Below, in pieces: positions 6,979 through 13,033 of a DNA stretch of 13,033 nucleotides. The notes under the pieces were generated by a model that worked only from the letters and a program-made list of their open reading frames with translations, did not search any database and was not told the origin of the DNA. The DNA is taken from positions 1 through 13,033 of the forward strand of contig JAPOLP010000070.1 in assembly GCA_029977045.1 (NCBI GenBank), written 5' to 3'. The position numbers were made by a program, and so were the translations under genes. The stretch's first letter is position 1, and each line of letters begins with the position of its first letter. This DNA comes from Planctomycetota bacterium. Lineage in GTDB: Bacteria > Planctomycetota > Planctomycetia > Planctomycetales > Planctomycetaceae.

Positions 6979-8417
6979 GGCCGAATCACGACCTCGCTGC
7001 CGGTGATCAGGAAGTCGTAAACCTCGGCGACCTCTTCGTTCCGCATTCGGATGCAGCCGCGTGATTCCGCCTTGCCGATCGAGGTCGGATCAATCGTCCC
7101 GTGAATTCCGTAACTGTCGCCCAGGTCGAGCCAGTACGGGCCGAGCGGATTGTCCGGAGCGCCGCCGGCAATGACCTTCCCGTCCGGGTCGGTGTACTGC
7201 GGCGTCGGAATCTTTTCGAGCACCTTGAACTTACCAATCGGTGACGAACCGTCCTGGCCGATGCCGACCGAGTAGCGTTTGACGAAGAACCCGTGTGCGT
7301 GAATCGTCAGCTCGAAGTCGCTGAGATCGACGAACGCCGAGAACGGGCCTTTGATGACTTTCAGCTTCTGGCCGGCGCGGATGCGGCTGGGGTCAGAGAT
7401 GCGGTTCAGCTTCGCCAGGTACTGCCACGAGAGGCTGTACTTCGGAGCGACTCTCTGCAGCAGGTCGCCGGACTGCAGTTCGTACGGCTGCAGAAAATGA
7501 GGCTGAGGATTGAAGTAGATTCGCGCCGCGTTTTCTTCGAGACGGCTCATGATCTGCGGACGCAGATCGGGCTGTTTCCAGTAGATGTTTGACAGCTCGC
7601 GGTGCGCAACGATGAAGTCGCTGTTCTCCAGCAGCGTGTCGATGGCGGCGAGCTTCGTGGCCGATTCGCCGGTCGGAGCTGGCGTCTGTCCGATCCGGGA
7701 AGCAATCCGCAGCGGCTCTTCCGTTGCCGCCGCTCCGACGGGCTGGCTGTCGTCAGCGGGTTGCAGGCTCGCAGCTGCGTCTTCGCCAGCGGTCAGCAGA
7801 ATCGAGTTTCGCGGAGCAACTTCGTTGCGAGGAATCTCAGACGGAAACTCGCGCGAATCGAAGTCCTGCCGGGCGGGATTGCTGCGAAATGGTGACGGGT
7901 TCGCGAATCGCCCCGAACCGGGCCGTGTCTCAAATCGTGACGTTGACAGTGGTGGGTCGTTCGCGAGGTCGCTCGACGCAGCGACTGAAACGTTCTGTCG
8001 CGGAGCCGAGTTCGATGACACCGCCGGTCGCGAGGTGCCACCATAGTCGGGAAAGTGGTCAGGAAAGCGGCTATCGACATTGAGCGATTCGCGGCGTTCA
8101 TCGAACGAGGCTGGTGGCAGATCGTCGGACTGAGCGTACTGCTCGACCCGCGTCCGGAATCCGGGGGCCGCAGCGTCGAGTACCGGCTCGGACTGCTCGT
8201 CAGTGAACGGAGCGGGCTCTCCGAGTTCGACGGAGACGTCATCGATCGATGCCCAGCTCATGTCCTCGGGAATGCCGGCGTCCGCGAGCTGCCCGGAATT
8301 CGGTTCGTGAAATTCGATCGGCAGCCAGTCCGTGAACATGGCAACGCCGACGAACGCGGCTCCGCTAAGAGCCAGAAACGTCGAAAACAGCGCAATTCGC
8401 CGAGAAGATTTCCACAT
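6975..8417 (-). CDS. L,D-transpeptidase (YkuD domain) with N-terminal membrane anchor and LysM domain
   Basis: A 480-residue envelope enzyme that would form 3-3 peptidoglycan cross-links or attach proteins to peptidoglycan. An N-terminal membrane segment (about 8-28) is followed by a long low-complexity linker rich in S, P, D and R (about 50-250). A helical stretch (about 255-305) comes next, then a LysM peptidoglycan-binding domain (about 311-357, starting PYELQSGDLLQRVAPKYSLS). The YkuD catalytic domain (about 359-480) has the signature GIHGT (H439) and SRGCIRM with the nucleophile C455, both intact. I chose ATG 8417 because the hydrophobic anchor follows directly and a purine-rich AGGGAAGAG precedes it; the frame could also start at GTG 8480, adding 21 polar residues. 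Its stop overlaps the waaA GTG by 4 bp. The linker length suggests that it spans the periplasm from an inner-membrane anchor. Confidence 0.93.
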   Translation of the reverse strand: MWKSSRRIALFSTFLALSGAAFVGVAMFTDWLPIEFHEPNSGQLADAGIPEDMSWASIDDVSVELGEPAPFTDEQSEPVLDAAAPGFRTRVEQYAQSDDLPPASFDERRESLNVDSRFPDHFPDYGGTSRPAVSSNSAPRQNVSVAASSDLANDPPLSTSRFETRPGSGRFANPSPFRSNPARQDFDSREFPSEIPRNEVAPRNSILLTAGEDAAASLQPADDSQPVGAAATEEPLRIASRIGQTPAPTGESATKLAAIDTLLENSDFIVAHRELSNIYWKQPDLRPQIMSRLEENAARIYFNPQPHFLQPYELQSGDLLQRVAPKYSLSWQYLAKLNRISDPSRIRAGQKLKVIKGPFSAFVDLSDFELTIHAHGFFVKRYSVGIGQDGSSPIGKFKVLEKIPTPQYTDPDGKVIAGGAPDNPLGPYWLDLGDSYGIHGTIDPTSIGKAESRGCIRMRNEEVAEVYDFLITGSEVVIRP

Positions 8418-8677
8418 GTTCGCTCTTCCCTGAGCTGATAGGCTGGCCCGAACCGAACTTGACGACTCGCCCGTGACCACCGTGTTTAACCGTGCCGTCT
8501 GGATGAAAAACGGCAGCGTTTCGATCGCGGAGCGATCAACGACAATCGCCCCGAAATTCGCGGCGGAACCTAACAGAGACGCTGTTTTGGGACCATGCGA
8601 GTTTCCGCCCGGAGCATGTCGGCGAGTACGCTTCCTCTGTATCAGACGAGGCCGACGACTTCAGCAGGGAGAACATC
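8418..8677. other. Divergent intergenic region between L,D-transpeptidase and AhpD-like genes
   Basis: This 260-bp region must carry the promoters of two divergent transcripts. No convincing -35/-10 pair was recognised on either strand. It contains two short inverted repeats: GATCGC-GGA-GCGATC at 8523-8537 (6-bp stem, 3-base loop) and TGCCGT/ACGGCA at 8493-8498 and 8510-8515. Either could be an operator or merely chance in GC-rich DNA. Confidence 0.4.
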
Positions 8678-9109
8678 ATGCCTGACATCCGCGAAGCCAC
8701 CGTGAAACCCGTCGACGAAGCATCGGCGACAGGACTGGTCGCCGAGATCTTCGCCGACATTCGCAAGACCAAGGGACTCGATTTCGTCCCCCGGTTCTGG
8801 CGGGTGATTGCAACCAACCCGACACAGCTCGACGTTGTCTGGTCGAGCCTCAAGAAGCTGATGCACCCGGACGCGGTCAGCGGTGAGTCACGACTGAGCC
8901 CCGCCATGCGGGAGATGATCGCCGTCGCGGTCTCTGCCACAAACGGCTGCAGCTACTGCGTCAACTCACACACGACCGCGCTCAAGAAGCACGGCGTCGA
9001 CGACGAAACGATCGGCGAGGTGCTGGCAATCGCCGGCTTGTTCAACATGACGAACGCCCTCGCCGACGGTTACCAGATCGAACCCGACGTCCTGCCGCCG
9101 CTGGATTGA
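8678..9109 (+). CDS. Carboxymuconolactone decarboxylase/AhpD-like protein (alkylhydroperoxidase fold)
   Basis: A 143-residue all-helical protein of the AhpD-like superfamily. The diagnostic signature is present as E79-x11-C91-S-Y-C94-xxx-H98, with the same spacing as the Glu/Cys/Cys/His proton-relay and disulfide centre of Mycobacterium tuberculosis AhpD. The extra His between the cysteines of that enzyme is replaced here by Tyr93. Such proteins usually act as thiol-dependent peroxidase partners or redox carriers; some family members are decarboxylases but lack this CxxC arrangement, so a redox role is favoured. The ATG at 8678 has a strong AGGGAG at 8666-8671. There is no signal peptide, so it should be cytoplasmic. 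The next gene starts two bases after its stop, so the two are co-transcribed and probably translationally coupled. The peroxide substrate and reductant cannot be inferred. Confidence 0.9.
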   Translation: MPDIREATVKPVDEASATGLVAEIFADIRKTKGLDFVPRFWRVIATNPTQLDVVWSSLKKLMHPDAVSGESRLSPAMREMIAVAVSATNGCSYCVNSHTTALKKHGVDDETIGEVLAIAGLFNMTNALADGYQIEPDVLPPLD

Positions 9110-9111
9110 CC

Positions 9112-10218
9112 ATGCTGGAAATCGATGCTTCAACAACGCTGGATTACCTGCGAGGCCCCGGTCGGGACTTTCTGCCTCAGGTCGGCCTGACCGTCAACGA
9201 TCTCGATTCGGCAACGGCGACGGAACTGGCCTGGGGCGTGTCGAACATCGTCATCCGCGTCGACGCGCTGGATGCTGGCGTCAGCTTCGTACTCAAGCAG
9301 TCGCGCGAGAAGCTGCGAACTCAGATCGACTGGTTCAGCCAGCTCGAACGCATCTGGCGCGAAGTTGACATGCTGCACGCCCTGCGGCGCCTGCTGCCCG
9401 ACGGCGCCGTGCCGGTCGTGCTGTTTGAGGATCGCGACAACTACCTGTTCGTGATGGAAGCGATCGAGGCTGACCATCGCGTCTGGAAAGCTGATTTGCT
9501 CGCCGGGAATGTTGGCGACGATGTTGCAGGGAATCTCGCGGGCTGCCTTGCTGCGATCCATCGAGGCTCGACCGGAAACGCCACTCTGGCCGAGCAACTT
9601 GGCGATCGGACCGTCTTCGACGAACTGCGTCTCGACCCGTTTTACCGCTACGTGGCCGAGCATGACGAGCACTGCCGCCCAGCTCTCGAAGCAATCATCG
9701 AATCGTCACTGACCCGCAGCGATTGCCTGGTGCTGGCCGACTTCAGCCCGAAGAACATTCTCATCACATCGCGGGGCCCGGTGCTGGTCGATTTTGAAAC
9801 CGGCCACTTCGGTGACCCGGCGTTCGACGTCGGGTTCTTCCTCAGCCATCTGCTGCTGAAAGCCGTTTACCACGCCGACGCCGGATTGGCCGAGCCGCTT
9901 CTCGATCTCGCCCGGACGTTTGAGCGGCGCTACTTTCAGCTTCTCCTGCGTCGCCAGGCTCCTGACTGGTCGACCGACGGCAGCGAAACAATCTCGGATT
10001 ACGAACGTCGTTGCGTGCGGCACCTTGGAGCGTGCATGCTGGCCCGCGTCGCCGGCAAGAGCCGCGTCGACTATCTGCGCGAGGACTGGCAGCCGGAATT
10101 CGTCACCCGCTACTGCCACGGCCTGCTGACCGATTCCGGACTGACGCTCCAGGAAACGTTCGAGTGGCTGAGGACCGCGCTGGCGAAACGCTCATCGCGA
10201 AGCGATGACAGAGAGTAG
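9112..10218 (+). CDS. APH-family phosphotransferase/kinase-like protein with altered catalytic loop
   Basis: A 368-residue protein with the aminoglycoside phosphotransferase/choline kinase/methylthioribose kinase fold. The N-lobe has a glycine-loop-like LAWGVSNIVIRV (39-50) and an ATP-binding lysine in FVLKQ (K62). The linker strand is FVMEAIE (113-119). The catalytic loop reads VLADFSPKNIL (207-217), with the base D210 and metal ligand N215, and the metal-binding aspartate is D227 in LVDFETGHFGD. Where most relatives have HGD, this protein has LAD, so the usual loop histidine is absent. The GVSN and DFSPKN patterns are closer to methylthioribose-kinase-like members than to antibiotic-resistance enzymes; no resistance function should be assumed. 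The start is ATG 9112, two bases after the AhpD-like stop; a TTG at 9106 overlapping that stop is an alternative. The last codons and the TAG stop lie inside the palindromic element that begins at 10208, so the C-terminus may have been remodelled by its insertion. Confidence 0.82.
   Translation: MLEIDASTTLDYLRGPGRDFLPQVGLTVNDLDSATATELAWGVSNIVIRVDALDAGVSFVLKQSREKLRTQIDWFSQLERIWREVDMLHALRRLLPDGAVPVVLFEDRDNYLFVMEAIEADHRVWKADLLAGNVGDDVAGNLAGCLAAIHRGSTGNATLAEQLGDRTVFDELRLDPFYRYVAEHDEHCRPALEAIIESSLTRSDCLVLADFSPKNILITSRGPVLVDFETGHFGDPAFDVGFFLSHLLLKAVYHADAGLAEPLLDLARTFERRYFQLLLRRQAPDWSTDGSETISDYERRCVRHLGACMLARVAGKSRVDYLREDWQPEFVTRYCHGLLTDSGLTLQETFEWLRTALAKRSSRSDDRE
10192..10208. repeat. Short hairpin at the 3' end of the APH-like gene
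   Basis: TCATCGC (10192-10198) and GCGATGA (10202-10208) form a perfect 7-bp stem with loop GAA, within the last codons of the kinase gene. It abuts the larger palindromic element and may be part of it. Confidence 0.5.
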
Positions 10219-10386
10219 CCGGGGCGTCGCAGCGCAGCGGAGACCCCCGGTCGGCAATCGCGGAAACGTTCGCATTCTGAAGGGATGCCAGATCGGTCCA
10301 TTGCTGGCATTCCTTCAGGATGCGATTCTTTTCCCGAACCGCATCCGGGGGTCTGCACTTCGTTCCGACCCCCGGCTACTCTCTGT
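10208..10386. repeat. Compound palindromic (MITE/REP-like) element
   Basis: The 179-bp element has perfect 17-bp terminal inverted repeats: ACAGAGAGTAGCCGGGG at 10208-10224 and its complement at 10370-10386. Each end is itself a hairpin. On the right, CCGGGGGTC (10345-10353) pairs perfectly with GACCCCCGG (10367-10375). On the left, CCGGGG (10219-10224) pairs with CCCCGG (10245-10250). The centre holds a second large inverted repeat: 10271-10291 pairs with 10304-10324 over 21 bp, with only two G-T pairs and a 12-base loop. It encodes no protein and has no transposase. No clear target-site duplication is visible. The stop codon of the APH-like gene (10216-10218) lies inside the left end. It looks like a non-autonomous mobile or extragenic palindromic repeat; copy number cannot be seen from one window. 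Confidence 0.8.
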
Positions 10387-10409
10387 GATTCCTTCGGGAT
10401 CTGTTTTTT
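10387..10409 (+). terminator. Intrinsic terminator with C(UUCG)G tetraloop
   Basis: GATTCC (10387-10392) pairs with GGATC (10397-10401) with one bulged T, closing the very stable C(UUCG)G tetraloop. The stem is followed by TG and a run of six T residues (10404-10409). It lies immediately after the palindromic element and 64 bp before the BatA-like start, so it should end transcripts from the AhpD/APH pair. The stem is short (5 bp), but the UUCG loop and T tract make the call fairly good. Confidence 0.65.
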
Positions 10410-10473
10410 CAACCGACCGCAATCCTGAGTTTCTGATTGACCACACTGTGAGCTTCTTCACGATCAATCGCCC

Positions 10474-12546
10474 ATGACGTTTCTCCAGCCACTTCTGCTG
10501 ATCGGGCTGCCGCTGATTGCGCTGCCGATCATCATTCACCTGATTCACCGGAACCGGCATCGGACGGTGAAGTGGGCGGCGATGATGTTTCTGCTCGACG
10601 CGCAGCGGATGACTCGCGGGATGGCGCGGCTGAAGCAGATTCTCATCATGGCGGCTCGAATGCTGGCCATCGCGGCGCTGCTGCTGGCAGCGGCGAGGCC
10701 TCTCGCGAGCGGCTGGATCGGGCTCGCAGCGGGCGGGAAGCCGGAGACGACGCTTATCCTGCTTGACCGGTCGCCCAGCATGGCGCAGCAGAATCTGCAG
10801 ACTGGCGAGTCAAAACTGTCGGCGGGTGTGAGCAAGCTCGCGGCACTGGCCGAGCAACTTGGCGGTTCGTCGCGGATCGTTCTCATCGAAAGCACGAACC
10901 TTGCGCCGGTCGAACTCGAATCAGCATCGGCACTGCGCGACCTGCCGGAAGCCCGAACGACGGATTCTGCGTCGAGCCTCACGGGCATGTTTCAGGCGGC
11001 ACTCGATTATCTGACCGTCAATCAGGCGGGACGAACTGACGTCTGGGTCTGCTCGGACCTGCGCCGCAGTGACTGGGAGGCGGACAGCGGTCGCTGGGCG
11101 AGTCTTCGCGAATCGTTCACGCAGCTCGAAGGCGTACGGCTGCAGTTGCTCGCCTATCCCGACCTGCCGCGCGAGAACATCTCGGTCGAAGTCCAGTCAG
11201 TCAAACGTCGCAGCGTGCCGGGCGGTGCCGAACTGGTGCTCGATATCCGGCTGCAGCGGCAGACAGAGAGTGCCATCTCGGCGAGCATCCCGCTGACGTT
11301 CCTTATCAACGGAGCCCGGTCGGTTCACGAAGTTGAGATGACCGACGACGAACTCGTTCTGCAGGGACACGTTCTGCCGATCGATGACAACTCGGCGACC
11401 GGCTGGGGCCGTGTCGAGCTGCCTGCCGACTCCAACCCGCGAGACAACGCCAGCACGTTCTGTTTCGCTGGCGAACCAGTCCGGCACACGGTGATCGTTT
11501 CGGACGTGGCCGCTGTCGCCGAGCCGTTCCGCATTGCGGCGACGGCACCAACCGACGCCAATCTCGAACACACCGCCGAAGTGTTCTCATCGGACCGCGT
11601 CGAAGAGATCGACTGGTCGCTGCCGAGCTGTGTTGTCTGGCACGCGGACCTGCCCGACGGAGCGATCGCTCAGCGGCTGTCGAACTACGTTGCCGAAGGA
11701 CGACCGATTCTGTTTCTGCCGCCGGAAGCTCCGGCAAATCAGTCGTTGTTCGGAGTGACCTGGGGCGAGTGGTCGCAGTCGGCGAACGACGATCCGTTCC
11801 GCGTTGAGAGCTGGCGGCAGGACGACGATCTGCTGGCGAATTCGCAGAGCGGCACCGCGTTGCCGGTCGGCGACCTCAATGTTTATCGCCGCGCAGGCAT
11901 CAACGGGACCGGCACGGTGCTCGCGCGATTTGCCGACGGTCAGCCGCTGCTGCTGCGAACTCGTCCGGACATGAATGGCGACGCCGCCGAGGCCGACACC
12001 CAGTCAGCACTGGCTGCCGGTTCGTCGGTCTGGTTCCTCGCGACACTACCCAACGCGACGCATTCGAGTCTAGCTCGCGACGGCGTCGTGTTTTACATCG
12101 CCGTGCAACGGGCTCTGGAGATCGGCGCCCGGACGATCGCTCCGGCCCGGCATTACACGGCAGGCAGCGTCGACGTGCCCGATCTGAGTCTCGTCGAGCC
12201 GTTCTCCGATGACACACTTGATGTCGTCTCGACGACCCGCCGCTTTCACGCGGGCGTTTACAAGAACGGCGAGCACCTGATTGCACTCAACCGCCCGGCA
12301 TCCGAGGACCGGCTTGATGTGCTTTCGGAAGAAGCCGTCGCCGGACTGCTAAGTGGCATCGACTACCGCATCGTCACTGACCAGCTCGACAGCGGCGAAT
12401 CACTGGCCAGCGAAATCTGGCGAGCGTTCCTGATCGCGATGGCCCTCGCCCTGATCCTCGAAGCCGCCCTCTGCCTGCCGCCAAAGCCGGAACCTGTCAG
12501 CGAGGCCCTCGCAGGCTTCGCATCGTCCGCAAGTACCGCGGTGTAA
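10474..12546 (+). CDS. BatA/aerotolerance-type membrane protein with von Willebrand factor A domain
   Basis: A 690-residue membrane protein. The N-terminus (1-85) is the BatA domain: a transmembrane helix (about 3-23), the basic HLIHRNRHRTVKWAAMMFLL segment typical of the family, and a second helix (about 56-74). A VWA domain follows (about 91-220) with a metal-ion-dependent adhesion motif DRSPS (D98, S100, S102), a Thr/Ser-rich loop near 163-170 and D195 in WVCSD. Residues about 235-330 look like a beta-sandwich. Residues about 334-420 resemble a Rossmann/glutamine-amidotransferase-like fold (VWHADLPDGAIAQRLSNYVA then GRPILFLPPE). A C-terminal helix (about 650-668) returns to the membrane. 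Such proteins usually work with a MoxR AAA+ ATPase and a DUF58 protein in envelope or stress functions; neither partner is visible nearby. The ATG at 10474 has no clear ribosome binding site but directly precedes the first helix. Confidence 0.88.
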   Translation: MTFLQPLLLIGLPLIALPIIIHLIHRNRHRTVKWAAMMFLLDAQRMTRGMARLKQILIMAARMLAIAALLLAAARPLASGWIGLAAGGKPETTLILLDRSPSMAQQNLQTGESKLSAGVSKLAALAEQLGGSSRIVLIESTNLAPVELESASALRDLPEARTTDSASSLTGMFQAALDYLTVNQAGRTDVWVCSDLRRSDWEADSGRWASLRESFTQLEGVRLQLLAYPDLPRENISVEVQSVKRRSVPGGAELVLDIRLQRQTESAISASIPLTFLINGARSVHEVEMTDDELVLQGHVLPIDDNSATGWGRVELPADSNPRDNASTFCFAGEPVRHTVIVSDVAAVAEPFRIAATAPTDANLEHTAEVFSSDRVEEIDWSLPSCVVWHADLPDGAIAQRLSNYVAEGRPILFLPPEAPANQSLFGVTWGEWSQSANDDPFRVESWRQDDDLLANSQSGTALPVGDLNVYRRAGINGTGTVLARFADGQPLLLRTRPDMNGDAAEADTQSALAAGSSVWFLATLPNATHSSLARDGVVFYIAVQRALEIGARTIAPARHYTAGSVDVPDLSLVEPFSDDTLDVVSTTRRFHAGVYKNGEHLIALNRPASEDRLDVLSEEAVAGLLSGIDYRIVTDQLDSGESLASEIWRAFLIAMALALILEAALCLPPKPEPVSEALAGFASSASTAV

Positions 12547-12569
12547 TCAGGATTCAGTGGCCTTCGTAG

Positions 12570-12588
12570 AACGGAATTCATTCCGTTT
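12570..12588 (+). terminator. Candidate terminator hairpin after the BatA-like gene
   Basis: AACGGAA (12570-12576) and TTCCGTT (12581-12587) form a perfect 7-bp stem with loop TTCA, 23 bp after the BatA-like stop. Only three T residues end the structure, so it is a weak intrinsic terminator at best. It could instead be a small palindromic repeat. The rest of the 154-bp gap up to 12700 shows no further structure I can support. Confidence 0.4.
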
Positions 12589-12700
12589 CAGTAGTCAGGT
12601 CGCGGACTTTCTAACCCACGAAAAGCATCCCACTTGTCGCGCAACTGAGGCGGCCTACAACTCACGACCCAATCCCGCTTTGAGTTTCCGAGGCCTTGTC

Positions 12701-13033
12701 GTGCCGGTTCCGCAACTCCGCATTCAAAAGCTCAACGATCAGCCGCTTCGCCACGACGGACGGTTCATTCTCTACTGGATGACGGCCAGTCGGCGGGTCG
12801 AGTGGAACTTCGGACTGCAGCGGGCAGTCGAGCTGGCGGTTGAACTGCAGCGACCGCTTGTCGTGCTGGAAGCTCTGCGCGTCGGGTATCCGTGGGCGAG
12901 TGATCGGCTGCATCGATTCGTGTTGCAGGGAATGGCTGACAACCGGCAGCGACTGAGTGGCTCGGCGGGTCGCTACTACGGCTATGTCGAACCGGAAGCC
13001 GGTCGCGGTTCGGGGCTGCTGGAAGCTCTGGCC
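12701..13033 (+). CDS. Deoxyribodipyrimidine photolyase-like protein, N-terminus (partial)
   Basis: The first 111 codons of an open frame that runs off the right edge. The peptide contains FILYWMTASRRVEWNFGLQR (24-43), a helix, then PLVVLEALRVGYPWASDRLH and GYVEP. The order YWM-x-x-x-RR-x-x-WN-x-x-LQ-A followed by a parallel strand matches the start of the alpha/beta antenna-binding domain of class II cyclobutane pyrimidine dimer photolyases (compare YWMSRDQR...NWAL in the Methanosarcina enzyme). Class II enzymes use FADH- and light to split UV-induced dimers in DNA. The FAD-binding domain lies outside the window, so activity cannot be judged. GTG at 12701 is chosen because GAGG lies at 12690-12693 with 7-nt spacing; a TTG at 12680 in the same frame is an alternative. 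The gene follows the BatA-like gene by 154 bp on the same strand. Confidence 0.7.
   Translation, partial: MPVPQLRIQKLNDQPLRHDGRFILYWMTASRRVEWNFGLQRAVELAVELQRPLVVLEALRVGYPWASDRLHRFVLQGMADNRQRLSGSAGRYYGYVEPEAGRGSGLLEALA

Noticed and set aside
8418..8480. GTG start at 8480 for the L,D-transpeptidase
   Set aside because: It would put 21 polar residues before the membrane anchor; the ATG at 8417 begins directly before the hydrophobic segment and has purine-rich sequence upstream. It cannot be fully excluded.
9106..9111. TTG start for the APH-like gene overlapping the AhpD-like stop
   Set aside because: It adds only two residues, and an ATG follows at 9112; neither has a good ribosome binding site, so the ATG is the simpler choice.
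9112..10218. Antibiotic resistance by aminoglycoside phosphorylation
   Set aside because: The protein shares only the APH fold; its loops are closer to methylthioribose-kinase-like proteins and the HGD motif is altered, so a resistance label is not supported.
10208..10386. Insertion sequence or CRISPR array at the palindromic element
   Set aside because: There is no transposase frame and no regularly spaced direct repeat; the structure is purely inverted repeats.
10205..10477. Plus-strand open frame of 90 codons across the palindromic element
   Set aside because: It is read through hairpin arms and a terminator, with no ribosome binding site or recognisable domain.

Overview
The window looks like chromosomal DNA from a planctomycete (phylum Planctomycetota, probably class Planctomycetia). 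The base composition is GC-rich. A very large secreted protein resembles the planctomycete DUF1583 group, and a BatA/von Willebrand protein has the architecture typical of that phylum. The set of Gfo/Idh oxidoreductase, lipid A Kdo transferase, L,D-transpeptidase and photolyase-like genes also fits. No rRNA, tRNA, CRISPR array, transposase or phage gene was seen.

Layout. At 1-1241 (minus strand) a Gfo/Idh/MocA oxidoreductase is followed after 28 bp by the N-terminus of an amidohydrolase-like protein cut off at the window edge. At 1505-2704 (plus) lies pgk, phosphoglycerate kinase, preceded by a leader with a terminator-like hairpin. It converges on a DUF1583-like secreted protein (2750-5410, minus) across a 45-bp gap that holds an inverted repeat. 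Further upstream on the minus strand, an L,D-transpeptidase with a LysM domain (6975-8417) overlaps waaA (5533-6978) by 4 bp in a GTGA junction. These two and the DUF1583-like gene form an envelope-oriented minus-strand block, and the DUF1583-like gene has its own TATAAT box. Divergent from it, on the plus strand, an AhpD-like protein (8678-9109) is followed two bases later by an APH-fold kinase-like protein (9112-10218). Then come a 179-bp palindromic element, a C(UUCG)G intrinsic terminator, a BatA/VWA membrane protein (10474-12546), and the start of a photolyase-like gene (12701 to the window end).

How the genes fit together. The minus-strand block serves the cell envelope: Kdo transfer to lipid A, peptidoglycan cross-linking or tethering, and a secreted protein of unknown role. 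pgk is a glycolytic housekeeping gene. The AhpD/APH pair is tightly coupled but its pathway cannot be told from sequence. I do not see a clear new multi-gene system. The most unusual signals are the compound palindromic element that supplies the stop codon of the kinase gene, a roughly 30-residue hairpin-encoded insertion inside WaaA, the hairpin with a T tract just before pgk, and the loss of the usual His/Gly in the catalytic loop of the APH-like protein.
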